From the NCBI GenBank assembly GCA_964400875.1, contig CAYNWK010000231.1, positions 1 through 6,008 of the forward strand: a stretch of DNA of 6,008 nucleotides, in the 5' to 3' direction. This document shows positions 1 through 5,992 of this stretch, in pieces; within the stretch, counting starts at the first letter, position 1, and each line of letters starts with the position of its first letter. The stretch is from CAYNWK01 sp964400875 (GTDB taxonomy: Bacteria > Chloroflexota > Anaerolineae > Anaerolineales > UBA4823). The translations under genes and the position numbers were made by a program. The notes beneath the pieces are model-generated. The model did no database searches and was not told the DNA's origin. It was given only the letters and a program-made list of their open reading frames with translations.

Positions 1-124
1 GGCCTGTTTTTGCACTAACGCATAGAAATGCACGGTTTTTGCGCAAAATCAAGGTTACACACTTGGGAGAAGATAGATTGTGTTTTGATTGGCAGCCCCC
101 ATCGAAACACATTAAGCTCCATCG

Positions 125-167
125 TAATTCGTGAAATCATTGAAATTCGGTTTCACGAATTATTTTT
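125..167 (+). terminator. 12-bp inverted repeat plus T-tract just before rlmI
   Basis: TAATTCGTGAAA (125-136) and TTTCACGAATTA (151-162) are exact reverse complements separated by 14 bases, and five T residues follow (163-167). This is the form of a Rho-independent terminator on the + strand and would end transcription arriving from the left edge. It finishes only 6 bases before the rlmI ATG and fills the place where a ribosome binding site would be expected. It could instead be a two-fold symmetric operator or a leader attenuator. The shape is clear; the role is inferred. Confidence 0.6.
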
Positions 168-173
168 CTAAGT

Positions 174-1364
174 ATGAAAACTGTCCAATTGAAACCCGGG
201 CGAGAAAAATTTATGCACCGCCGGCACCCCTGGATTTTCTCCGGGGCGGTGGCAAAGACTTCCGCTGGGATCGCATGTGGAGATACGGTTGAAGTTCACG
301 ATGCGCGCGGCGAAGCGCTTGCGGTCGCAGCTTACAGCCCCGACTCGCAGATTCGCGCCAGAGTCTGGTCCTGGGACACCTCGGATACGGTCAATGCTGA
401 GTTCTTCCGGTCGCGCCTGGCGACTGCTCTTATGGCGCGGCAGAGGTCTCTCGAGTTCACCCCCGCAAATGCATACCGGCTCGTTCACGCCGAATCGGAC
501 TGCTTGCCAGGCTTGATCGTCGATCGTTATGCAGATAAGCTGGTAATGCAGTGTCTTTCCTGCGGAATCGAGCGCTGGCGAGAGGTCCTGGCGGATCTGC
601 TCATGGAATTGACCGGAGCGAACGGAATTTACGAACGGTCTGATGTCGAAGTGCGCGCGTTGGAAGGCCTGCCCGAGAGGAACAATATCTTGCGCGGCAC
701 GGTCTCGGAAGCCTTGCTCGAGATTCAGGAGGGCGACCTACGCTATTACGTTGATGTGCGCCGGGGTCATAAGACCGGATTTTACCTAGATCAACGCGCC
801 AACCGGCAAAAGGTCAGGGAGTTGGCTGAAAATCGCGATGTGCTGGACTGTTTTGCCTATACTGGAGGTTTCAGCATCGCGGCCCTCTCCGGGGGCGCGG
901 GCTCGGTAATGGCGATAGACAGTTCGGGATATGCTCTGAGGCTGGCGGAGAAGAACCTGCTGCTAAACTGTCTCCGACCAGAGCGAGTGAATTGGGTAGA
1001 GGGGGATGTCTTTCAAACGCTGCGAACCTTGCGTGATCAGGATCGAAAATTCGATCTGATCATCCTCGACCCGCCCAAATTTGCTCCCACGGCGGCGCAG
1101 GCTCAGGCAGCGGCGCGCGGATATAAAGATATCAACTTACTGGCGTTGAAACTATTGCGCGAGCAAGGCCTATTGGTGACATTTTCTTGTTCCGGCGGGA
1201 TCGATGAGGTTTTATTTCAAAAGATCGTGGCCGGCGCTGCACTGGATGCCCGAGCTACGGTCCAAATCGTCGAGCGGCTGCACCAGGGTTGGGATCACCC
1301 GGTCGCATTGAACTTTCCAGAAGGCGCTTACCTCAAAGGGTTCATTCTGCGGAAGCTCAGTTAA
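174..1364 (+). CDS. rlmI: 23S rRNA m5C methyltransferase, RlmI family
   Basis: This 396-residue protein matches the E. coli RlmI (YccW) layout and length along its whole sequence. RlmI methylates C1962 of 23S rRNA using S-adenosylmethionine. An N-terminal PUA RNA-binding domain covers about residues 1-75, with the family signature RRHPWIFSGAV (16-26). A central segment contains HAESDCLPGLIVDRY (105-119). The Rossmann methyltransferase domain follows, with GHKTGFYLDQR (198-208), the SAM-binding LDCFAYTGG (224-232), the DPPKF catalytic-loop motif (299-303), GYKDIN (316-321) and FSCSG (337-341), whose Cys339 is the likely catalytic nucleophile. The C-terminus FPEGAYLKGF is also typical. The ATG at 174 gives an N-terminus that aligns with RlmI, but no Shine-Dalgarno sequence precedes it; a T-tract hairpin does. 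The gene stands alone, converging with ssrA, and appears intact. Substrate position is inferred from homology. Confidence 0.95.
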   Translation: MKTVQLKPGREKFMHRRHPWIFSGAVAKTSAGIACGDTVEVHDARGEALAVAAYSPDSQIRARVWSWDTSDTVNAEFFRSRLATALMARQRSLEFTPANAYRLVHAESDCLPGLIVDRYADKLVMQCLSCGIERWREVLADLLMELTGANGIYERSDVEVRALEGLPERNNILRGTVSEALLEIQEGDLRYYVDVRRGHKTGFYLDQRANRQKVRELAENRDVLDCFAYTGGFSIAALSGGAGSVMAIDSSGYALRLAEKNLLLNCLRPERVNWVEGDVFQTLRTLRDQDRKFDLIILDPPKFAPTAAQAQAAARGYKDINLLALKLLREQGLLVTFSCSGGIDEVLFQKIVAGAALDARATVQIVERLHQGWDHPVALNFPEGAYLKGFILRKLS

Positions 1365-1397
1365 ACAAAGAAACGGCGTTGGCGCCGTTTCTTTGTT
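1364..1397. terminator. Bidirectional terminator shared by rlmI and ssrA
   Basis: A perfect 15-bp stem (1364-1378 with 1383-1397) encloses the four-base loop TTGG. The stem has a GC-rich core (CGGCG/CGCCG) next to the loop and a T/A-rich outer half (TTTCTTTGTT), so each strand reads as a GC hairpin followed by a T-rich run. It begins on the last base of the rlmI stop codon and lies 23 bases beyond the ssrA 3' end on the other strand, so it can terminate both converging transcripts. Confidence 0.85.
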
Positions 1398-1420
1398 GAC
1401 CAGAATGGGGTAGTAACAGG

Positions 1421-1813
1421 TGGAGATGGCGGGAATCGAACCCGCGTCCGAAAGGATAGAACCTCGAATATCTACGAGCGTAGTCGCTTGTTGATCTCAC
1501 CAAAGGACCCACAATCGACAAAGGCGATCCTCCGGTTAGCCACTGGAGCCCGAAAGCTCCTCTTTCACACGGTTAGTGACGTCGCGTGCGGCACTCCGAC
1601 TTTCTGTCGCCCGGCCCTGCCGCCGGTCGGAGAACGGTGCAGGCGGACGTGATCCGTTTTGGGATCAGACTCTTATCTTACTGACTAAGCAGCAAGAGGA
1701 AGAGCGGATACACTCGTGCGGTTGGCACTTATGTGGTGCGCTGATTTATCGAGGTCGGCGCCTCTCGGCTCGCAATACGGGCTCAGCCTCTTCCGTCGAA
1801 GCCAATCATCCCC
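1421..1813 (-). ncRNA. ssrA: Transfer-messenger RNA (tmRNA)
   Basis: tmRNA rescues ribosomes stalled on mRNAs that lack a stop codon, acting with SmpB and adding a degradation tag. The minus-strand RNA is 393 nt. Its 5' end is GGGGATGATTGGCTTCGACGG and its 3' end is CATCTCCA. These form a 7-bp acceptor stem (1813-1807 with 1428-1422) with a G-U third pair, the classic alanyl-tRNA synthetase identity element. The T-arm is GCGGG-TTCGATT-CCCGC (1445-1429). The discriminator A is at 1421, and the following genomic bases are CCT, so the CCA end is not encoded and must be added. This is a one-piece tmRNA, not a permuted two-piece form. A perfect -10 box lies upstream, and the hairpin shared with rlmI lies downstream. 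Open frames crossing this interval should not be annotated as proteins. Confidence 0.97.
1685..1726 (-). other. tmRNA proteolysis-tag reading frame, ANRTSVSALPLAA
   Basis: Within ssrA, the resume codon GCC (1726-1724) follows ATAAGT, in the position of the E. coli ATAGTC element. Thirteen codons read ANRTSVSALPLAA and end at TAG (1687-1685). The Ala-Asn start and hydrophobic LPLAA end are what ClpXP-type tag recognition requires. The alanine charged on the tmRNA precedes this peptide in the finished tag. The frame was read directly; protease recognition is family knowledge. Confidence 0.9.
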
Positions 1814-1824
1814 GATACGCCCTT

Positions 1825-1830
1825 ATTATA
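1825..1830 (-). promoter_or_regulatory. ssrA promoter -10 box
   Basis: The minus strand reads a perfect TATAAT, 11 bases before the mature tmRNA 5' end. Transcription would begin about 5 bases ahead of the mature end, leaving a short leader that RNase P would remove. I see no convincing -35 hexamer at 16-18 bases; that position is a C-rich run. Confidence 0.65.
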
Positions 1831-2030
1831 TCGGAAAACTTTACCCTCAGGGGGGAATTTGTGTAAAAAGTTTGTTAAAAATACCTCAACAAAGGTAGCT
1901 GTCCAATTATTTCTAGGGATTACCCTGACCCGGAGTAGTGAAATCCTTAGTTGTCGCGAGTTTGGCGATCACCTATGATTACTTGGCACTCGCTAAGGTG
2001 TTAGCTGTCATTATCGTTTAGGTTTTTGTG
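1831..2030. other. Intergenic region with no gene seen
   Basis: This AT-rich stretch between the divergent ssrA and the 110-residue gene is broken by stops in all frames. The only structure I see is an imperfect hairpin: CCTTA (1945-1949) plus GCGAG (1956-1960) against CTCGC (1989-1993) plus TAAGG (1994-1998), with a six-base bulge and a small inner ATCA/TGAT pairing. It could belong to a small RNA or leader, but this is weak on one sequence. Confidence 0.4.
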
Positions 2031-2059
2031 TTGACATGGCTAAATGAATAAAGTAAATT
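2031..2059 (+). promoter_or_regulatory. sigma70-type promoter for the small CxxC-protein gene
   Basis: A consensus TTGACA (2031-2036) is followed after exactly 17 bases by TAAATT (2054-2059), which matches the -10 consensus at four of six positions. Initiation would fall near 2066, giving a leader of about 33 bases before the ATG at 2099. The flanks are AT-rich. It is the best complete promoter match I found in the window. Confidence 0.65.
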
Positions 2060-2098
2060 GAGCATATGGCAATTAATTCATAAAAAAGTGAGAATACT

Positions 2099-2431
2099 AT
2101 GTCGGCAAACTACCAATCTGTTCACCACACAGAGATTTACGAGTTACACGAGCAACCCGGAGGCACTGTTATTGGCTGGGAATTCGTTTGCCCACAGTGC
2201 AGTTACCAGGCGCGCTATGTAGCCCAGACCCAGCGATTGGAAATCATAAACCTCGGTGATCCCAATGCGCGCCATACTGGCAATCAACTTGCGGCTAAAC
2301 CTGCTCCTTCCAGGGAGGTGCGGCTCATGGAGATCAGCGCGGAAGACGAGGGGATGGAATACGTCCCACTACCAGACCACCTTGAAGAGCAGTTAATGGA
2401 AATTTTAGCGCGGGTGGACAATACCTGGTAG
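2099..2431 (+). CDS. Small single-CxxC protein, function unknown
   Basis: I do not recognise this 110-residue protein. It has one CPQC knuckle (residues 31-34) inside a beta-like stretch (GWEFVCPQCSYQARYV), the form of half a zinc ribbon. There are no further cysteines; His9, His10 and His59 are the only obvious extra ligands, so zinc binding would need histidines, a dimer or a partner. The middle has a polar DPNARHTG motif (54-61). The last 40 residues are acidic and probably helical (DHLEEQLMEILARV). It has no signal peptide or membrane segment. The ATG is preceded by AGTGAG, a weak ribosome site, and by a good sigma70-type promoter. It converges on the protease cassette with only 12 bases between stop codons and no hairpin there. 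The ordinary composition, promoter and conserved-looking knuckle support a real gene. Confidence 0.75.
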   Translation: MSANYQSVHHTEIYELHEQPGGTVIGWEFVCPQCSYQARYVAQTQRLEIINLGDPNARHTGNQLAAKPAPSREVRLMEISAEDEGMEYVPLPDHLEEQLMEILARVDNTW

Positions 2432-2443
2432 CCTCGATAACTT

Positions 2444-3427
2444 TCAGTAAGGTTCCACCTTAATGATGGGTCCTTGTAGATATATCGTAGAAGTATTTGG
2501 CGGCAGCATCTTGGCGATCAAATAAAGCTGGTAGCGACCTGTAGGGGGGATATCGAAATCCTTTTCAACCCTTTTCGCATAGTCAGTGGGGACCAACTCG
2601 CCTGTTTCCACGGCGACAAGCTTTGATTCATTGCTCTCCAAGTCAACTACATAGATTTCCAGCTGAAACTGCGACGGAAAATCCAGTTCAGTCGTTTGGT
2701 TTCCCACCAAAGCTAAGTCGGTTTTTAAACGGAGTACCCTGCTCGCAGGTGTTCCTTTCTTAGTGGGAGATTTGTTCTCGGCTTCGGATAACCAAAGATC
2801 ACTGATTTTTAGTTCAACTTCGCTCGCTCTGGAATCAATGGTTGAAAAACGGGGTTTTTCCGTTTTGAGGTCTGCCTCAGGCCTGGAAGTTGGTTTTTCA
2901 AGGAGGGGAAGATCAGCCTGCGAGACCATCCAGTCGTTCATCAATTGCAATTGGATGCCATCCCAGTGTCTTGAAGTCCCAATCGGCGAGTGGTAAACGC
3001 GTGTCTGCAACCGCTCCTCGCCATCCTGCTCAACAAGATAGCCAAAGGAAACGATAAAATCGGCCAGTTCATGCCATTTTCCGGGCTGGTCTTCCATCTC
3101 GCCATTGGTAGACTCGTCAGGGGCGCTCGCCTGATCCGTTTTAATCTGCTTGGGTTGTTGAGGCTCTTCACGTGCCCGATCTTTTCTGTCTAACGATTTG
3201 GCCTGTCCTATCCAATCTTCCCGTTCGATCCTTCCCGGTGAGTAAGCGACAAGCTTATCTTTGAGTAGCTCGGCTAATTGCACGTTCGAATACGCTGCTA
3301 TGTCGGCATACTTAAAAATGCCCAGGGAATTCAGCGTTTGTGAAACGGATTGACCAATACCTTTGATCTTCTGAAGGTCATCACGTTTCGGAGGGGGAGA
3401 TCCCGTCGATTGATTAGAATGCGTCAT
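2444..3427 (-). CDS. Helix-hairpin-helix protein with predicted beta-rich C-terminal domain
   Basis: This 327-residue protein is last in the minus-strand cassette. Residues 16-80 form a helix-hairpin-helix/H3TH-like unit: DDLQKIKGIGQSVSQTLNSL has the GIG hairpin, followed by GRIEREDWIGQAKSL. Such units often bind DNA non-specifically or act as protein adaptors, and annotation often calls them FEN1-like without nuclease residues; I see no nuclease active site. Residues 82-115 are a charged, proline-containing linker. Residues 117-170 are a compact block with three tryptophans (KWHELADF...HWDGIQLQLMNDW). Residues 203-327 look like a beta sandwich (ELKISDLWL, FQLEIYVVDL, GRYQLYLIAKMLPP, IYLQGPIIKVEPY). 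There is no signal peptide. AAGGAG lies six bases before the ATG, inside the 20-base gap after the preceding gene, so the two are probably co-transcribed. The function is unknown: a scaffold or DNA-linked adaptor is more likely than an enzyme. Confidence 0.85.
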   Translation of the reverse strand: MTHSNQSTGSPPPKRDDLQKIKGIGQSVSQTLNSLGIFKYADIAAYSNVQLAELLKDKLVAYSPGRIEREDWIGQAKSLDRKDRAREEPQQPKQIKTDQASAPDESTNGEMEDQPGKWHELADFIVSFGYLVEQDGEERLQTRVYHSPIGTSRHWDGIQLQLMNDWMVSQADLPLLEKPTSRPEADLKTEKPRFSTIDSRASEVELKISDLWLSEAENKSPTKKGTPASRVLRLKTDLALVGNQTTELDFPSQFQLEIYVVDLESNESKLVAVETGELVPTDYAKRVEKDFDIPPTGRYQLYLIAKMLPPNTSTIYLQGPIIKVEPY

Positions 3428-3447
3428 CCTAAACTCCTTATGTCTTT

Positions 3448-3702
3448 TTATTCCAGCTTATAGTCCCCTACCATTTTGTGAATGTTAACTCCATCGATTT
3501 CGGTGGGTAATTCCACCGCTTGTAAATCGGATTCCTGGCTGAAATGCACCCGGACGACAACTTGTTTCGAATCGGCTCGATCGGCCGGGTCGTAACCGAT
3601 ATCGATCAAACTCACACGGGGATCGTCGAGCAATTTTTCAATCAGGATGTCGCGGACCCTTGTTACTTTGGACCACGCCTCAGTTTCGGGATTTGTGTTC
3701 AT
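3448..3702 (-). CDS. Stand-alone NAL1 N-terminal-like domain protein
   Basis: This small acidic protein (84 residues) resembles residues 37-103 of the protease encoded just upstream. The shared core is VSLIDIG (residues 30-36 here, 37-43 in the protease), followed by RVH (51-53 here, 61-63 there), a hydrophobic segment around a Gly-Val/Phe-Pro-like turn, and a closing DY-K/R-L (80-83 here). A predicted helix precedes the core in both. No catalytic domain follows, and the gene ends cleanly at a stop, so it is a complete single-domain protein and not a truncated protease. GGAG lies eight bases before the ATG. It sits 66 bases after the protease and 20 before the helix-hairpin-helix gene. I infer that it binds or competes with the protease's N-terminal domain, as a regulator, inhibitor or assembly subunit; nothing in the sequence proves this. 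Confidence 0.85.
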   Translation of the reverse strand: MNTNPETEAWSKVTRVRDILIEKLLDDPRVSLIDIGYDPADRADSKQVVVRVHFSQESDLQAVELPTEIDGVNIHKMVGDYKLE

Positions 3703-3768
3703 TAAACAAACTCCAATAGGGATGGGGCGATCCGTTGCAACCGATGCGAATTCTGAATGGATCGAAAG

Positions 3769-4770
3769 TTATTGAATGATCAGATCAATATCGAGGATTT
3801 CGAGTATTGTAGGCATGTCGATGGCCAACCCGTATTCCGGCATATTATCGCCCGCGAAGTGCAATCCGGCAACCAGATTAGAGCCTTGCTCAAGCCACCA
3901 GGCCCCCGAATCTCCCGGCGCGCTTACCTGGCCTCGTTCAGAGGTCTGAGCAATGTGAACGATGTTGCGTACGATCCGCGGGAAACGACCATAATAGACC
4001 TTTTTGACGCCGCCGATACCTGTAACGATGCCCCGGGTAACTCCGGACGTCCGCCCGGATTTCGTCACCAGCATATCAGGATAGGGTGCGGTTACTCCCA
4101 AGATCGGCCCGATTTCCAATTGATCGATCTTCCACGACCGCAGGTTGTTTAGTTTGGCCACTGCGGCATCGAAGCCAGCCTCCATACCATGGCGTTCTAA
4201 ATATCCGATGGTGTATTGATTCCAGCCCCCTTCTCCATAGCCCGGCTGGAATATGCGGGTGCCTTTAGGCGCATAGGAGAAACCTGCCAGCACATGCCAG
4301 TTGCTCAGGATCATTGGATCGCCGGTTGAGCGATCCTGGACTAGACCACCTAACGTGCCGGAGCCAAACCTGTACTCATTTGAAATGCTGATTCCCCCTT
4401 GCAGTGGATCGAAGTATGTGGCGCGTGGAAGTTGTGTCCAGGGCGATGACCAGCTTCGATTCAACCGGTAGTCTGCCTGGATAATATCCACAGGAAAACC
4501 AATCCGTTCTTCGTGAACAACCCTGTGCGGGTACAGTTCCGAGAAAGCCTTGAAAGCTGGGCCGTACAGTTTCCGGCGTAAATGGACGCGAACTTCCAGT
4601 TTCTGGGTAATGCGTTGGTCCTCGCGTTCCTTGATCTTCCAGCCGATATCGATAAGGGAAACGTTTTCGTCTCTAATATGTATGGCTTCGGCTCTTTTCT
4701 TTGCTCGAAGCGCAGCACGAACTTCTGCGGGGTCTATAGCATACATGATTTGCCTTTGCTTGGAATTCAT
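3769..4770 (-). CDS. NAL1-like trypsin-fold serine protease
   Basis: The protein has 333 residues from the ATG chosen here. About residues 37-103 form an N-terminal beta domain (VSLIDIG, LEVRVHLRRK, FPVDIIQADYRL). The S1-type protease domain follows, with GTLGGLVQDR (138-147), LSNWHVL carrying His159, GFDAAVAKL carrying Asp201, KSGRTSG (237-243) and SAPGDSGAWW carrying Ser288. The whole triad is therefore present. The LSN-HVL, KSGRTSG and PGDSG pattern is that of bacterial relatives of plant NARROW LEAF1, not of secreted trypsins; there is no signal peptide, so it is probably cytoplasmic. The start is uncertain. An upstream TTG (4809) would run through a hairpin and is unlikely. The ATG at 4770 has AGGA close by, and an ATG at 4746 has AAAGG at better spacing. 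It lies second in the cassette, after a structured 96-base gap. Its substrate is unknown. Confidence 0.9.
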   Translation of the reverse strand: MNSKQRQIMYAIDPAEVRAALRAKKRAEAIHIRDENVSLIDIGWKIKEREDQRITQKLEVRVHLRRKLYGPAFKAFSELYPHRVVHEERIGFPVDIIQADYRLNRSWSSPWTQLPRATYFDPLQGGISISNEYRFGSGTLGGLVQDRSTGDPMILSNWHVLAGFSYAPKGTRIFQPGYGEGGWNQYTIGYLERHGMEAGFDAAVAKLNNLRSWKIDQLEIGPILGVTAPYPDMLVTKSGRTSGVTRGIVTGIGGVKKVYYGRFPRIVRNIVHIAQTSERGQVSAPGDSGAWWLEQGSNLVAGLHFAGDNMPEYGLAIDMPTILEILDIDLIIQ

Positions 4771-4788
4771 GCTTCCTGAATGGAGGGG

Positions 4789-4828
4789 GCTGGCTCCAAT
4801 ACCCAACAAGCGGTCTGTTGGAGCCAGC
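4789..4828 (-). promoter_or_regulatory. Intercistronic hairpin with competing fold
   Basis: Eleven bases (4789-4799, GCTGGCTCCAA) are perfectly complementary to 4818-4828 (TTGGAGCCAGC), with an 18-base loop. Inside, CCAACA (4803-4808) can pair with TGTTGG (4816-4821); this uses four of the same bases, so the two folds exclude each other. There is no T-tract after the stem on the transcribed strand, so it is not a standard terminator. It sits just before the ribosome site of the protease gene and could control its translation or mark an mRNA processing site. Confidence 0.55.
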
Positions 4829-4866
4829 TCTCGTAAACCTCATGCAATCTCGAGCATCCGACGCGA

Positions 4867-5685
4867 CTACTGCTGGTAAACCATGAAGCGGTTGGGGATG
4901 TCGTGCTGCAGTTGAGGCGGAATCGATGGGGGAAAGCCAGCGAACCAGGAGGGCTCCGCATCGATATCGAAATGCCAGGTACCAAAGGCAGCATACGGCT
5001 GAGTGGGATCGAGGATGTCGGCGGTGACATTCAGTTCGTACAGCTCTGAATTCGTCACGGGCGGCGCCAAGAAGAACATGGGGATGAGGATGAGGGGAGG
5101 CACGGGCGATGGCAGCGTGAAGGTCAACGCGCTGCTTGGCCCACCGACACCGGTGGTCAAATTCAGCCGGTCGAAACTCACCCGAGCCTGTCTTCCACCC
5201 AACTGAATGTTGGCGGGGACAGCGAACCCATTGGGAACGTCAACGGTCGGGTTGGTCCACATGACAGCCAACACCAGGCTGGGGGCTCCACTCCTGATGA
5301 TCTTGTTGGGCTGTTCGGCAGGTGCGGCACCCAACTCGATGGGCGAGAGGGTGAGGATATCCCAGGCGACATACGGCCCAACAGTCGGTTGGCCGATTTC
5401 CGGGGAAAGCCCACGGCGTGCGTTGGACTTCATGGCCGCATGCCGTTCCACATAAAGCCCCGCGCTTTCCTTGAGGAACGCTTTGTACTCGTCCATCAGG
5501 TTCAGTGCATCTTCTTTGTACTCTTCAGGGATCTCGATGCTGGGTCCCTGAGTCTGGGTGGCACCCAGATCCATCGAGGTCACCGCCTGGATGCGCGGTT
5601 GCGCTTTAACGACAACTTCTCGTTGGACCGATGGGGCTTCTCGCTCTTCCGTTCGAACACGTTCAGCAGGTTGTGCAGTCATCAT
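4867..5685 (-). CDS. Unrecognised cysteine-free protein leading the protease cassette
   Basis: I cannot assign this 272-residue protein to a family. Residues 1-50 are charged, Gln/Glu/Arg/Val-rich and probably disordered, with no signal peptide. Residues 52-92 look like a continuous amphipathic helix (PEEYKEDALNLMDEYKAFLK and on). Residues 98-262 look beta-rich, with VGPYVAWDILTLSP, PSLVLAVMWTNPT, QARVSFDRLNLTT, a proline-bounded hydrophobic stretch (PPLILIPMFFLAPP, 196-209) that is short for a membrane helix, and ELYELNVTADILDP leading to AAFGTWHFDIDAEPSW. There are no cysteines. AAAGGAG lies four bases before the first ATG and seven before the next codon, also ATG, so the start may be one codon later (5682). 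As first gene it probably sets expression of the cassette. A structural, ligand-binding or substrate role is possible; no enzyme motif is visible. Confidence 0.82.
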   Translation of the reverse strand: MMTAQPAERVRTEEREAPSVQREVVVKAQPRIQAVTSMDLGATQTQGPSIEIPEEYKEDALNLMDEYKAFLKESAGLYVERHAAMKSNARRGLSPEIGQPTVGPYVAWDILTLSPIELGAAPAEQPNKIIRSGAPSLVLAVMWTNPTVDVPNGFAVPANIQLGGRQARVSFDRLNLTTGVGGPSSALTFTLPSPVPPLILIPMFFLAPPVTNSELYELNVTADILDPTQPYAAFGTWHFDIDAEPSWFAGFPPSIPPQLQHDIPNRFMVYQQ

Positions 5686-5773
5686 TTTTCTCCTTTAGTT
5701 GAAATAGTTGTTCAGGTTTTACCCATACATGAGCGCTCTAAACTCGGGTACACGCAAGTTTTTACCAGGACCC

Positions 5774-5806
5774 ACTAAAAACAGACTCAAAAATCACTCA
5801 AAAAGT
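5774..5806. repeat. Three tandem 11-bp A-tract repeats
   Basis: Units ACTAAAAACAG (5774-5784), ACTCAAAAATC (5785-5795) and ACTCAAAAAGT (5796-5806) follow each other without gaps. Each carries an A4-5 run, spaced 11 bp apart, close to one helical turn, so the runs lie on one face of the helix. Such phasing usually causes intrinsic curvature. Lying about 90-120 bases before the cassette start, the repeats could be an UP-like or regulator-binding element. Confidence 0.55.
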
Positions 5807-5986
5807 CGATCTTTTTTTTAAATTGTTGGAAATAGGTAGCCCGCCGAGGAAGTGGTGGTGTTTGGGAGGGCTTTTCGCGCCCAAGCGCCTGGTTATTCCC
5901 CCAATTACGTAAATCCTAAATTGATTGTTTCACATCAAGAAGAGCTGAAAAAAGCGATAATGTCTCATAAAGTGGTGTAAATTGGA

Positions 5987-5992
5987 TTGACA
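5987..5992 (+). promoter_or_regulatory. Possible -35 box at the right edge
   Basis: A consensus TTGACA lies 16 bases before the window ends, so any -10 box falls outside. The preceding AAAGTGGTGTAAATTGG is the kind of sequence found at some IS256-family ends, where an outward- or inward-facing -35 is also common. Neither reading can be confirmed here. Confidence 0.3.

Noticed and set aside
3..134. Open frame entering from the left edge and ending at TGA inside the first hairpin (43 codons)
   Set aside because: It could be the tail of an upstream gene that ends at the terminator, but the peptide resembles nothing I know and is too short to judge without the sequence to the left.
1576..1898. 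Two open frames on the + strand
   Set aside because: They lie opposite or across ssrA and its promoter; the RNA gene fully explains the sequence and the peptides look non-biological.
3757..4152. 131-codon open frame on the + strand
   Set aside because: It is antisense to the protease gene, whose frame contains the complete catalytic motifs.
4771..4809. Extended protease start at a TTG codon
   Set aside because: It would translate through the intercistronic hairpin, has no ribosome site, and adds residues with no counterpart in the family.
5860..5886. Short GC inverted repeat (TTGGG/CCCAA) with an alternative GGGC/GCCC pairing
   Set aside because: The stems are only 4-5 bp, no T-tract follows, and no gene ends nearby.
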